In this document: one piece after another, positions 26,384-35,526 of the stretch
How the letters are laid out: every line of letters begins with the position of its first letter
Position numbering within the stretch: position 1 is the stretch's first letter
Assembly: GCF_025460765.1 (NCBI RefSeq)
Contig: NZ_JAMWEG010000011.1
Coordinates: 124,001 to 188,000, forward strand
Source of the DNA: Micromonospora sp. MA102
Lineage (GTDB): Bacteria; Actinomycetota; Actinomycetes; Mycobacteriales; Micromonosporaceae
Length of the DNA: 64,000 nucleotides
Direction of reading: 5' to 3'
The notes under the pieces: generated by a model
The model's database searches: none
What the model saw: the letters and a program-made list of their open reading frames with translations, nothing else
What the model was told of the DNA's origin: nothing
Made by a program: the position numbers and the translations under genes

Positions 26384-29300
26384 CTATTCAAGCAGGCCAC
26401 GACCAAGGTCATCGTTGATGATCCTCTCTCGTTCCGAGGCGTCGGCCCAGTGCGCGTGACTACTTGTCAGGGACTTCTCCACGACTAGTACATGTTCAGC
26501 GTTCTCGGTGATGGAACGCATGTGGCTGATCACCGTGACCAGCCGGCCGGTTGTGCTGTGGTCGGTCAGCGTATTGAGGGCATCGCGCAGGAAGGTGGTG
26601 TCAAGGGTGCCGAAGCCCTCGTCGAGGAAGAGCGCTTCGACGTGGCCGGTCGCACGGCTGGCGAGTTCGACTACGGCGAGCGCCAGGGCGAGGCTGGCGA
26701 GAAACGTTTCGCCGCCGGAGAGCGTCTTAACATCTCGGGCAGCCATGGTGTCCATATCGATGATCCGGAAGTCGGCCGCGAACCTGTAGCGGCCACCGGA
26801 GATCGAGAGCAGGATCTCGCTTGCCTGGTGAAGCAGCGCTTGGAGGCGCCGGCTGACAGCGTCAGCGATGAACTTGCCCTCGGCCAGCACTACCGACAGT
26901 TGTGCAAGAACATCGACTGTGCCAGCCGCAGCATCAATCCGCTCCTGCAACGCGTTCACCACGGGGAGTTCCTCCCGGGCGCGCTCGATCTGCCTTTTCA
27001 GGTTCTGGACCGTACCGTGGGCGGCGAGGTATTGCTGCTCAAGTTCTTCTTCGCCGGCGGCACCAGCCGAATGGCAGGCAAGGCCGATGGCCTCTCCGGC
27101 AGCCTTCTCGGCACGCTGCTGTTCGTCGATTTTTACGGCGCAGATGCCGAGGAGTTCCTTTGCCTGAGCGAGAAGATCAGCAGCCCAGTGCGCCTGCGTG
27201 TCGAGGTCTACGTGCGCGGCGGGCGCGGCCGCCGGTTCTTCGAGCCCGAATGCTCCTGCGGCGTCCTTAACCCGCTGCGCCAGGGTCAAGAGCTTGTCTC
27301 GCAGCGTCGCCGCCGGCTTGGTGATCTTCTTTGCGTAGGTCGTCTCCAGCGCCGCGCTCCGCGAGCGCAGGCCGGCGAGCGCTTGTTCGGCGCCGGTCCG
27401 TCGGCCGGCCAGTTCCTGAAGAAGTCGCTGATGGGCTTCGGCTGCTGCCTTCTGTTGCTGGACTTCCGCGACGTCCAGGGGTGTGGCGAGAGTGAAGCGG
27501 GCGGGTAGGCGGCTGGCCGCCTCGTCGATCGATTGGCGCAAGGCGACGTTGTCGCGTCGCTGCTCCTGATGGGCAGACATGCGCTTGGCGTGGGCCTCTG
27601 AGAGGGTGACGAATTCGGTTCTGGCGGCGGTCACGGTATCGCGGGTGTCGTCCCGAATCTTTCCGGCGCGCTCGACGTCCTGCTGCGCTTTGGCAGCGTC
27701 ATCGGTCACCAGTTTGAGGATCTGCTCGTCGGTTTCCGACAGGTCGGCGTCTCCAACGACTTCCTGAAGGCTGATGAGCGCTTCACTGAGCAGGCTCTCG
27801 GCTGTGGTCACGCTCTGCTGGGCGGCAGGCAGGTTGTCTCGTTTCAGGGTTTCCACCCGGGCGGCCGCTACGGCGGCCGCCCGACCCGTCTTCTCCGCCC
27901 GGACTCGGGCTTTCTTGTGGGCGTCGTCGGCGGCGGTGAGGTCGGGTGCGATCGGTGCGGTGAAGTCGGCAGGCAGGGGACGAGTACAGATGAGGCATGG
28001 CGCGCCGGGTTCGAGGTCCGCGGCGGCGTGCGCTGCGGCGTTCGCCTTCAGCAGCGCGCGGTGCGTTTGTTCGCTCTCGCTCCGGTTGTGCTCGGCCTCT
28101 CCTGCGATACCCGCCGCTTCTCTTGCCTTGGCCATGGCGGTGCCGAGAGCCTCTTCCGTCGTGGCGAGTTCTGCGCGTGCCTTCTCTAGGTCTGCGGCGG
28201 CTCGGCGCCAGATCCTCAGTCGTTCGACGGCCTTGTGCTGCCGATCCTGGGCTCGTTTGAACGCCGTTTCCGCGTCTACATGCGTCTTGTTGGCCACCGC
28301 GACGGCTCGCTCAAGATCCGCCAGGCTCTGTTGCACGCCTTGTAGCCGGAGCTGCTCGACGGCAAGGGCTTCGGCGTCCTCCGTAAGCTGCCGGTGGCGT
28401 TTCCGCTGCTGGGGTAGCTGTTCGGCGAGGTATTTCAGAGTGCTGATCGTCGTGGCGGTGCCGGCCACATTCCCGCCGTACTGCTCGGCCTGTGTGAGCT
28501 GACCTTGTAGGAGGTCTTGCTCGATCTGCAGTTGGTGGGTCAGTTGGTTGATGTCGACGCGCTGGCCGTTGAGCGTCTGAGCCTGCGACGCCAAGGCGTG
28601 TAGCTGGTCGGCGGCGCCGGCAGGAACTGCGGCCGCCAGGGATTCCTTCAGCTGGGCCAGCGTGCTGACCGCCCCGGCGGCTCGTCGCTGTTCGGCACGC
28701 GCATCAGCGATGGCGGCCCGAGCATTCTGGAGATGTTCCAGGCCCTGCTGCTGCACGCTGTGCTGTTCGGCTGCGGCGGCCAGCGCCGCGGCCGGGTCGT
28801 CGAGGAACCTCCTGCGGTGCAGCTGGTACTCGTTGAGCCGGTCTTTGAGGCGCACCTGAAGGGTTCGGGCGTGCTCGCGGACCTGGCCCAGTTGCTCAAG
28901 ACCGAGGACGGAGTCGAGGACTTTGCCTCGGTCACGGTCGCTCATGCGCAGCAGCTCCTGGAAGCGGCCCTGGGGCAGGACCACGGCACGTAGAAAGGTG
29001 TCGCAGTCGAGCCCGACAATCCGCCGGATCTCTGCGGTGACCTGCCTGGCCCCGGTGGTTAGGGCGCCGGTGTCGAGGCAGGTCAGCCGGTGCACTGACG
29101 TGGCGGTGTGACGGCTGACGGACCGTGATACCTGCCATCGGCGGCTGCCGACGGTGAACGTGAGTTCGACGGCGAGGGTGCCGTCACCGCCGTCGGCGAC
29201 CAACGGGGATGCGGTGGCGGCGTAGGTGCATCGGTTGTAGAGGGCGTAGCAGATCGCTTCCAGGATCGTCGATTTCCCGGCACCGGTATCGCCGACTATC

Positions 29301-29386
29301 GCGATGAAGCGCTTGTCGGTGAAGTCAATGGTCTGCTTCGCGGTGTAGGTGCCCAGGCCGCAGAAGGTCAGTGTCTGTGGTCTCAT
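26384..29386 (-). CDS. sbcC: SbcC/Rad50-like ATPase
   Basis: 1000 residues. Walker A V-G-D-T-G-A-G-K-S-T (31-40) follows the typical SbcC N-terminus (L-T-F-x-G-L-G-T-Y), and the Q-loop region R-A-V-V-L-P-Q-G-R-F is present. Long coiled coils flank a central zinc hook, A-P-C-L-I-C-T-R-P-L-P. The C-terminal head has the signature L-S-G-G-E-T-F-L-A-S-L-A-L-A-L-A and Walker B A-L-F-L-D-E-G-F-G-T. It starts within the last bases of sbcD (ATGA). With SbcD it forms the Mre11-Rad50-type complex that cleaves hairpins and DNA ends. Placement inside an island with a dedicated helicase and nuclease suggests an accessory paralogue, not the chromosomal housekeeping pair. Confidence 0.9.
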   Translation of the reverse strand: MRPQTLTFCGLGTYTAKQTIDFTDKRFIAIVGDTGAGKSTILEAICYALYNRCTYAATASPLVADGGDGTLAVELTFTVGSRRWQVSRSVSRHTATSVHRLTCLDTGALTTGARQVTAEIRRIVGLDCDTFLRAVVLPQGRFQELLRMSDRDRGKVLDSVLGLEQLGQVREHARTLQVRLKDRLNEYQLHRRRFLDDPAAALAAAAEQHSVQQQGLEHLQNARAAIADARAEQRRAAGAVSTLAQLKESLAAAVPAGAADQLHALASQAQTLNGQRVDINQLTHQLQIEQDLLQGQLTQAEQYGGNVAGTATTISTLKYLAEQLPQQRKRHRQLTEDAEALAVEQLRLQGVQQSLADLERAVAVANKTHVDAETAFKRAQDRQHKAVERLRIWRRAAADLEKARAELATTEEALGTAMAKAREAAGIAGEAEHNRSESEQTHRALLKANAAAHAAADLEPGAPCLICTRPLPADFTAPIAPDLTAADDAHKKARVRAEKTGRAAAVAAARVETLKRDNLPAAQQSVTTAESLLSEALISLQEVVGDADLSETDEQILKLVTDDAAKAQQDVERAGKIRDDTRDTVTAARTEFVTLSEAHAKRMSAHQEQRRDNVALRQSIDEAASRLPARFTLATPLDVAEVQQQKAAAEAHQRLLQELAGRRTGAEQALAGLRSRSAALETTYAKKITKPAATLRDKLLTLAQRVKDAAGAFGLEEPAAAPAAHVDLDTQAHWAADLLAQAKELLGICAVKIDEQQRAEKAAGEAIGLACHSAGAAGEEELEQQYLAAHGTVQNLKRQIERAREELPVVNALQERIDAAAGTVDVLAQLSVVLAEGKFIADAVSRRLQALLHQASEILLSISGGRYRFAADFRIIDMDTMAARDVKTLSGGETFLASLALALAVVELASRATGHVEALFLDEGFGTLDTTFLRDALNTLTDHSTTGRLVTVISHMRSITENAEHVLVVEKSLTSSHAHWADASERERIINDDLGRGLLE

Positions 29387-30648
29387 GCCGAACCTCCGAT
29401 GGTGGCCGTGCTGGTTACCGGCAGCGGGAAGGCGATCTCGGGGTCGGCCGCCAGTAGCTGCTCTTCCGGCAGCTCGGGTGGTTCGTGTTCGCTGGCGTGC
29501 GGCAGCAGGGTGTTGAAAAGCTGAAGAACCTGTTGCGCCGAGACGCCTTGGACACCGCGGGTGGCGAGGTATTCGCTGAACAACGTCGTGGTGTCGACGT
29601 CGGTGGCGTCGTCGACGGGGGCGAGCAGTTCGAGCCTGCGGTCGGCGGCGTTCTCCCGTAGATCGGCGATGGTGGCCTCAGGCAGCAGGCCGCGGATCTG
29701 GCCGGCCAGGTTGTCGATGTGGGTTTCGGTGTTGACCGTGACGAGGCAGATGTCCGTGGTCACGGAGGCCGCCATGGTGCGGATCTCGTCGAGCGTTCCG
29801 GTGATGTAGCGCAGCCGGCGGCCGCGCTTTAGCCGAATTCGTTCAAGGACGGCGCCTTGGCCGGGCTGCAGCGTCGCGACGACGACGCTCTTGTCCTCGC
29901 CGACCTCACCGAAGTCAAGCTGCAGGGGCGAGCCTGCGTAGCAGCCCGTCACGCCGGTGGTCGGCAGTGGCTGCGGTTTGTGGATGTGACCGAACGCCGC
30001 GTAGGTGACCACCGGCACGTGCTGTGGATCGGTGGCGTAGAAGTCGCAGGTGTGGTTGGGGTTCTCGGTCCGCGACGGGATGGCGCCGGCGATGTACTGA
30101 TGCGCGGCAAGAAGGCTCACGTCGCGAGACGCGTCGAACCCGTCTTTAAGCTCGCGCATGAGCTGCTGCTGCAAGCCGGCGACGTGGTCGGCGTAGGTGA
30201 TGCGGCGCTGGCCGGGCGCGTCGAAGACGTTGACGATGCGGTTGGCGCTGATGAACGGCAGTGCGGCAACGTGAAGTGCCTGCTCGCCGGCTGGAAACCG
30301 CAGGACTTCACCGGCGGCGTTGTCGTGGCTGGTGACGAAGTGGATCGGCGCAGACCGGTTGAGCAGGTCGTGCAGCCAGTGCAGGTATGCAGCCGAGTCG
30401 TGGTTGCCGCAGACGACCACGACTGGAGCGATCTCGGCGAGGTTGTGCAGCGTGCTGGTGGCCAGTTTGAGGGCGTGCAGGGGCGGCCGTTGCGTGTCGA
30501 ACAAGTCACCGGTATTGAGAATCAGGTCGGGGCGGGTGGCGGCGGCGATCTCGGTGATCTCGGCGAGCACCGCTTCGTGGTCGCTCGCCCGGGAGTGGCC
30601 GTAGGTGGTACGTCCGAGGTGCCAGTCGGAGGTGTGCAGTACTTTCAC
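29383..30648 (-). CDS. sbcD: SbcD/Mre11-like nuclease
   Basis: 421 residues from the GTG of V-K-V-L-H-T-S-D-W-H-L-G, with AGAGG eight bases upstream; longer in-frame extensions run through the neighbouring gene and are rejected. All calcineurin-like phosphoesterase motifs are present: D-W-H-L-G, N-T-G-D-L-F-D, C-G-N-H-D-S-A, A-A-H-Q-Y and G-H-I-H-K-P-Q. The C-terminal part carries the usual capping and helical domains and ends over the sbcC start. It is a Mn-dependent exo/endonuclease that acts with SbcC on double-strand ends and hairpins. Confidence 0.92.
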   Translation of the reverse strand: MKVLHTSDWHLGRTTYGHSRASDHEAVLAEITEIAAATRPDLILNTGDLFDTQRPPLHALKLATSTLHNLAEIAPVVVVCGNHDSAAYLHWLHDLLNRSAPIHFVTSHDNAAGEVLRFPAGEQALHVAALPFISANRIVNVFDAPGQRRITYADHVAGLQQQLMRELKDGFDASRDVSLLAAHQYIAGAIPSRTENPNHTCDFYATDPQHVPVVTYAAFGHIHKPQPLPTTGVTGCYAGSPLQLDFGEVGEDKSVVVATLQPGQGAVLERIRLKRGRRLRYITGTLDEIRTMAASVTTDICLVTVNTETHIDNLAGQIRGLLPEATIADLRENAADRRLELLAPVDDATDVDTTTLFSEYLATRGVQGVSAQQVLQLFNTLLPHASEHEPPELPEEQLLAADPEIAFPLPVTSTATIGGSA

Positions 30649-30742
30649 GTGCGACCTCTTCGTCGTCAGTGGCTTCAATCGCTGAGGACCGGCGTCACCT
30701 GGGCCCGACAGGGGCCGGCCCGAACGGCGCCGGGCGGTGAGC

Positions 30743-32059
30743 TCAGAATGCCCGGATGCGGTGGGCAATGAGATGTTCGAGCAGGGCGTGGTTGGCTTCC
30801 CAGCCGTTGGGGAAGCGCGGTTGGGTGTTGAAGGGCACGGGGTCGGCGGACGGGTGGGCGTCCAGCAGGTCGGGAATGCCGTCGCGGGCGACAACGATGC
30901 AGGCATGCCGGTGCCGTGAGGTGAGCACGCACAGCCGCCCGGATTCGAGATGGAACGCGGTGGCGTCGCGGCGCCCGGACAGCGGGTGCAGCACGATGAC
31001 GGTGTCGTACTCGCTTCCCTGCAGCCGGTTCGCGGTGTCGACGCGAATCTTCGTGTAGGGGGTGCCCGCCAGCCCGGTTTTGATGGCAGCCATCTGGTCG
31101 CGATGTGCCACACCGATCGCCACCCGGTCCGGCGTGACCCTAGCGCCCTCGGGGTGCCGTTCGTCGCGTAGCATCGTGCCTCGCTCCAGAACACGCACAG
31201 CCAGCTCGATAACGGCGCTGACCGCTTCAGCGTCGGTGCGCACTGTGTGTCGCCGCGGCAGTTGATAGAAGGCCCAGCCGTTCGCCGCGGCGTGCTCGAT
31301 CGCACGGTCGGCAGGGCTGTTGCCAAGGCTGCGGGTCGACAACCACATCTGCCGCGTGTCTTGGCCGGGCGCGGACTCGAAGGGCGCGAACGGGTAAAAG
31401 GCGTCCGACACCGGGGTCGCGGTGTGAGGGGCAAGCCGCCACGAGTGCGGTAGCTGCCGTTCCGGGATGTCCGGGTTGTTGGCGAGCATGGCTGCCACCG
31501 CGCTCTGCAGGGGATTCCAGGCCAGGCCGGTCCACCGGTCGACGTTGACGACCGAGAACGGGTCGAGTTGCCCGGGGTCGCCGACGAACGCAGCCCGTTC
31601 GAACATCGGCGCGAGTCGCAGCAGGGTGTCCGAGCGCATCTGGTACGCCTCGTCGATGATCGCCCATGGCCCGCGCTCGGTGATGACGGGGTCGAGCCAC
31701 TTCGCTGCGGTGGCGACCACGATGGCTGCCTGACGCAAATCGGGGAACCGGTTCGCAATCAGGATGTTTGGGGCGGCGAGCATGGCCGGCACCGGGTAGC
31801 CGTAGGCGGTGTACCGGCCGACGGTGATCCCAGGATCCACGGCGGCGATCTTGGCGACAAGGTCGTCGACTTGGGAGTTGGTTTGTGCGACGACGCGCAC
31901 CTGCTCGCCGTGCCGGGCAAGGTGGTGAGCCATGTAGGTGACGGCGGTGCTCTTGCCGGCTCCAGGTGGTGAGTTGAGCACCACGCCAGGCAGCGGACCG
32001 TCGGTCAATAACCGAAGTACGTCGAGGACCGCGTTGGGCGGGGCATAGGTAACGGTCAC
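30743..32059 (-). CDS. SF1 (UPF1/Dna2-like) DNA helicase
   Basis: 438 residues from a GTG overlapping the previous stop (GTGA). Motif I S-P-P-G-A-G-K-S-T (Lys36), Ia V-V-A-Q-T-N-S-Q-V-D-D-L, II A-I-I-D-E-A-Y-Q-M, III F-V-G-D-P-G-Q-L-D-P, a motif-V-like R-V-D-T-A-N-R-L-Q-G-S-E-Y-D and VI L-T-S-R-H-R-H are in order. The motif-V/VI pattern and compact size resemble the UPF1-like SF1B group that includes the helicase part of Dna2, with no large accessory domain. Two genes upstream is a Cas4-like nuclease and directly downstream are SbcD and SbcC, so this is likely the motor of a DNA-end-processing set. Confidence 0.82.
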   Translation of the reverse strand: MTVTYAPPNAVLDVLRLLTDGPLPGVVLNSPPGAGKSTAVTYMAHHLARHGEQVRVVAQTNSQVDDLVAKIAAVDPGITVGRYTAYGYPVPAMLAAPNILIANRFPDLRQAAIVVATAAKWLDPVITERGPWAIIDEAYQMRSDTLLRLAPMFERAAFVGDPGQLDPFSVVNVDRWTGLAWNPLQSAVAAMLANNPDIPERQLPHSWRLAPHTATPVSDAFYPFAPFESAPGQDTRQMWLSTRSLGNSPADRAIEHAAANGWAFYQLPRRHTVRTDAEAVSAVIELAVRVLERGTMLRDERHPEGARVTPDRVAIGVAHRDQMAAIKTGLAGTPYTKIRVDTANRLQGSEYDTVIVLHPLSGRRDATAFHLESGRLCVLTSRHRHACIVVARDGIPDLLDAHPSADPVPFNTQPRFPNGWEANHALLEHLIAHRIRAF

Positions 32060-33546
32060 GACCACGGCTCCTGGGCATCCTGCTCGGTCGGCAGGTATGG
32101 CTTGGGCGGGCCTCCATGAGTCCACGGGGTGTCCTCCTTGCGCGGCAGCGTCGGCGCCCGGCGGTAGTCGTCCTTAAAGAGGCTGTAGCACACGGAGTCC
32201 CCTACGGCGGGGACGGTGCCGGGCCGTGGTTCACGCCCGCTGCCCATGCCCTCGCGAAGTTCTAGCTCGACGATCGCCGTGTCCCCGTCACGGGTCATCG
32301 AGACGACGGTGGTCTTCTGGTCCAGCAACTCGGGCCGGCGCAGACCACTCTCGCCGACGGCGAGGCTGATCGCGTCGGTGGTCGACACGGTGATCAGCGG
32401 CCGCAGGCTCCTTCCGACCCGCCGGTTCGGGATGGCGGCGACGACGGTCCCGACGAATGCCTCGCCGATCATGCGAGCCTCGGCCATCACCATCGGGTCG
32501 TCGAAGGCGCGTTCCGCGTCGTACTGCTGCTGGGCCCGTTCCAGCCAGTACAGGCGCCGGGCAGCGTACACCGCCGAGTCGCGTTTGGGCTGTGCACCAG
32601 GGCTGGTCGCGATCCACTCGGCGGTCTGCGTGAAAGCGTCCAGGTCCCGTTCCCAACGAACACCGACATGAGCACCGGCCGGAAGGGATGGGTCACTCAG
32701 CAGGGCGATCGCCTGCCACATCCGATGCCAGGTGCCGTCGAGCTGCTTCCGCAACTCCTTGCGGATCTTGTCCTCGGCGATGCGCGATGCTGCCGGGCTT
32801 GCCGCCTGATGGTAGGCGGCGAGCAGCGGCTCGAGGATGCCGTTGTCGAACGACGGATCCGTGGCTGGACCGGCAGGCGGTACCTTCAACGGATTTTCGC
32901 AGGCACGCGCGGCATCCCGCCCGGTCATCCCGGGTGGCGGCGCGATCCAGCCGAGAACGGCGGGAAGATGCTGGTCCTCCTCATTACTCTGCCCGGTTGC
33001 CCAATGCAGGGTAAGCGCGTCGGTCGCCGCGACCAGCATGGCGGAGCCGGCGTACTCAGCACGGTCGGCGAGGAACGTCAGCCATTTACCCATGACCGGA
33101 ATGTTGCGTGGCACCGCCCCCTCGCCTGTACTCCTCCGCAAGCGGGTGGAGCGCCCGAGGATTCGGATGAACTCCACGCCGGCGCGGTTGGGCACCCAGA
33201 CCTGCGGCGCGTCTGCGCACCGGTACTGGACGCCGGACGCCCCGGCGCGAACCGGAAGACGCCGGTTGGTGCGCGGCGTGATGTAGGCGGCGAAGATCTT
33301 GGCCAGCTCGTAGGCGAAGGCGACCTGCTGGTCGCGGTTCCGCGGCTGCGCAACCGTCAACAGCTCAGGCCGGTCAGGGCTCGTGCCAACCATGACGGCG
33401 AGTGGGGCGTGGGCCTCGCCCGCCATCGCCAACGGCACGAACACCAGCGGCTCACTGCTCACATGCAGATGCCGGACGGTCGTCAGGCGCTGCGCCACCG
33501 CCTGGTCGCTGGCATGGGCGCGGGCCAGGGACGTCAGCAGGCTCAT
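32056..33546 (-). CDS. Unknown 496-residue protein of the SbcCD-helicase-nuclease set
   Basis: I do not recognise a family. It begins at an ATG overlapping the upstream stop (ATGA) and ends over the helicase start. The N-terminal ~130 residues look beta-rich (L-V-F-V-P-L-A-M-A-G-E, P-L-A-V-M-V-G-T), the middle is helical, and the C-terminal ~120 residues again look beta-rich with alternating hydrophobics (T-T-V-V-S-M-T-R-D-G-D-T-A-I-V-E-L-E-L), suggesting an OB or barrel-like fold. There are no nuclease or ATPase motifs and no membrane helix. Tight coupling on both sides implies a stoichiometric partner, perhaps a DNA-binding or clamp-like subunit. Confidence 0.75.
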   Translation of the reverse strand: MSLLTSLARAHASDQAVAQRLTTVRHLHVSSEPLVFVPLAMAGEAHAPLAVMVGTSPDRPELLTVAQPRNRDQQVAFAYELAKIFAAYITPRTNRRLPVRAGASGVQYRCADAPQVWVPNRAGVEFIRILGRSTRLRRSTGEGAVPRNIPVMGKWLTFLADRAEYAGSAMLVAATDALTLHWATGQSNEEDQHLPAVLGWIAPPPGMTGRDAARACENPLKVPPAGPATDPSFDNGILEPLLAAYHQAASPAASRIAEDKIRKELRKQLDGTWHRMWQAIALLSDPSLPAGAHVGVRWERDLDAFTQTAEWIATSPGAQPKRDSAVYAARRLYWLERAQQQYDAERAFDDPMVMAEARMIGEAFVGTVVAAIPNRRVGRSLRPLITVSTTDAISLAVGESGLRRPELLDQKTTVVSMTRDGDTAIVELELREGMGSGREPRPGTVPAVGDSVCYSLFKDDYRRAPTLPRKEDTPWTHGGPPKPYLPTEQDAQEPWS

Positions 33547-34658
33547 GCCATGCTCCCCAACAACTCGTCGCGATACCGTTGGGCCCGCCGCAGCAACTCG
33601 GCTTGTTCGACCTGATCCGGGCCAGGCAGACGGGTACCTCGAGCCAGACCGACGACCTCACCGATCGTGTCCAGCGCCAGTTCCTCACGGACCTGTCGGC
33701 CGAGCACCGCCGTGGAACCCTGTTCCTCCAAGCGGCAGAACCGCGCCATCTCACAGGTGTCCAGGCACGACGGCGCATAGCGTGCCGGCACCAGACGCAG
33801 GCCCGCCATTAGCTCCTCGGCCGGCCGGAAACCGGCCGGGCCACGCAGGGCGAACGTCAACCCTGCCGGCAGGTTCGACAGTATGGTGTCGAGGTCGTGC
33901 ATCCGCTTGAGTATCCGCCGGACCGCCGTGATCTGGTTCCGGACGTTGACCCGGGCCGCGAACGGCTTGTTGATGAAGTTCTGCGGGCACACGAAGATCG
34001 CCTCGTCCGCCACCAGATCCTCGTCGAACCCATGGGAACGCAGCAGTTCCCGCAGGGCGTAGATGTAGACCGCGGCCTGCAACTCTGCGCCTTCCACCGC
34101 GGCCGCAGGCGCCTGGCCATCGATCACCGAGAACGACTTAACCTCGACGATGTAGAACTTCCCGCCCGACTTCACAGCCACCAGATCCGGCTCGAGGAAG
34201 ACGTCGTAACCCGCGACCGTGATCTTCAAATACGGGTGGTCGAATAGTGTCCCGCCATCCTGTGCCGAGCGGGCCACAGCGGTCAGTCGCTGAACCGTGT
34301 TGCGGTACCGGGCCAGCTTGCCCTCGTTGCCGCCGATGGTCTTCAAGTCTTCGTGTTCGGCTTCGGGAATGGATAGCCCGATGTCCTGCCGCAGCAACGT
34401 CAGCAGCTGCGCACCGCCGTTCGCCTTGACCTGGGCTTCGAACTGGGCCCCTCGAGCGAGCACCATCCGCGACGGCTGGGCGTACATGGGGTGCCGGATA
34501 GCTCGGGCCAGTGCCTCCTTGTCGATACCGGCTGCATCGAGCAGATTCCGGCGGCCGCATCCCGGGTTGCCAACAATCGCCGAGATAGCCCGGGCGTCGA
34601 GGCTCTGTGGTTCAGCGTCCCCCCGCAGCGCGTCAAGACGCGCCGTCAGTTCCTTCAC
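33543..34658 (-). CDS. Cas4/RecB-like PD-(D/E)XK nuclease with putative Fe-S cluster
   Basis: 371 residues from a GTG with GGAAGAG six bases upstream. The nuclease core shows L-E-P-D-L-V-A-V followed by F-Y-I-V-E-V-K-S-F-S (Asp, then Glu-x-Lys) and a downstream Q-A-A-V-Y-I-Y-A-L-R helix of the RecB motif type. One N-terminal Cys (C34 in N-P-G-C-G-R-R) and a C-terminal trio (C-L-D-T-C-x5-C near residues 298-308) reproduce the split four-Cys arrangement of Cas4/AddB/Dna2 iron-sulfur nucleases. No cas1/cas2 or CRISPR array is present. With the Dna2-like helicase nearby it may form a two-piece Dna2-like resection enzyme. Confidence 0.8.
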   Translation of the reverse strand: MKELTARLDALRGDAEPQSLDARAISAIVGNPGCGRRNLLDAAGIDKEALARAIRHPMYAQPSRMVLARGAQFEAQVKANGGAQLLTLLRQDIGLSIPEAEHEDLKTIGGNEGKLARYRNTVQRLTAVARSAQDGGTLFDHPYLKITVAGYDVFLEPDLVAVKSGGKFYIVEVKSFSVIDGQAPAAAVEGAELQAAVYIYALRELLRSHGFDEDLVADEAIFVCPQNFINKPFAARVNVRNQITAVRRILKRMHDLDTILSNLPAGLTFALRGPAGFRPAEELMAGLRLVPARYAPSCLDTCEMARFCRLEEQGSTAVLGRQVREELALDTIGEVVGLARGTRLPGPDQVEQAELLRRAQRYRDELLGSMA

Positions 34659-34695
34659 GTGCTCTTCCTTCGCGTGGGAAGTGCGGATTCAAGAC

Positions 34696-35526
34696 TCAGG
34701 TGTCGCTCGCCGCATGCGACGCCACCTTGAGAGCGGCGCCGAACAGCTGGTGAAGATCGTCGAGCTGGTCGACGGCGCGCCAGGCTGCCGCTTCGCGGTG
34801 CGACAGGTCTGCGTCAATATGAACGTCCAGCTCGGCCTGGGCCGCACGCCGCACGGCGTCCGGCCTCATCGTGTCGAAACTGGTGGCACCGCCCGGGATG
34901 TTGGCGGCAAACTGCCACAACAGACGCCGGGCGGGCAGAGTCGCCCAGTCCGGGTAGCTCAGGTGCTCGGCGACCCGGATCGCCGAGGTCAGAAAGTGAA
35001 CCCGGGGGCTCAGCGGCCCGACGATGCGGGTGGCAAGCGGCCAGGTGGAGACGGCCAGGAGACCGCGGGCAGGCGAGAGCCGGTCAGCGGTCAGGGCCGC
35101 ACACAAGTAGTACGGCCGGGCCCACGGCGCCGTCTTGAAGGATCTTTCCTCGTCTCGGCGAAGGCTCGTCAGCTGCTGCCCGGTCAAGGCCCCAGCGAAG
35201 ACCGCCTGGTGCAGGGCGACGATGAGCTTCGGTGCCGCCGGCACGCCCAAAAAGGTCAAGGCCTGGTGGACTTGGTCGCGAATCGACAGCAGGCTCCCGG
35301 CGTCCTGCGGCTCGGTCCGCGGTTGCGAAGCCACCTTTTCCGGTTCGATCGCCAGAAGCGCATCATCCCACTGCGCCTCCGCCTGACGAAGGTCGGATCG
35401 CAGACGCCGCGCCTCGGCCCGATCACCGGCCATCAGGGCACGACGCACGGCTGTGCGCAGCTCGTCGATGCGCGCCTCGAGATCGTCGAGAGAATCAGCC
35501 ACGGGGAACACCGTAGTCGCTTCCAT
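34696..35526 (-). CDS. Unknown protein with N-terminal coiled coil and winged-helix-like domain; first gene of the set
   Basis: 276 residues from an ATG; a TTG four codons upstream is also possible. Residues ~12-60 form a charged coiled coil (D-D-L-E-A-R-I-D-E-L-R ... R-L-R-S-D-L-R-Q-A-E). Residues ~80-150 look like a winged helix, with V-H-Q-A-L-T-F-L-G-V-P and then S-L-R-R-D-E-E-R-S-F. The remainder is helical. I cannot name the family. It sits 37 bp upstream of the nuclease gene and leads the block, so a sensor or regulator role fits. Confidence 0.65.
   Translation of the reverse strand: MEATTVFPVADSLDDLEARIDELRTAVRRALMAGDRAEARRLRSDLRQAEAQWDDALLAIEPEKVASQPRTEPQDAGSLLSIRDQVHQALTFLGVPAAPKLIVALHQAVFAGALTGQQLTSLRRDEERSFKTAPWARPYYLCAALTADRLSPARGLLAVSTWPLATRIVGPLSPRVHFLTSAIRVAEHLSYPDWATLPARRLLWQFAANIPGGATSFDTMRPDAVRRAAQAELDVHIDADLSHREAAAWRAVDQLDDLHQLFGAALKVASHAASDT

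Noticed and set aside
29383..31758. 791-codon minus-strand frame that would fuse sbcD to an N-terminal extension
   Set aside because: The extra residues overlap the helicase gene in another frame; a GTG with a ribosome site begins a normal SbcD.
33543..34658. Cas4 as a sign of a CRISPR-Cas locus
   Set aside because: No cas1, cas2, effector genes or spaced repeats were seen anywhere in the window.
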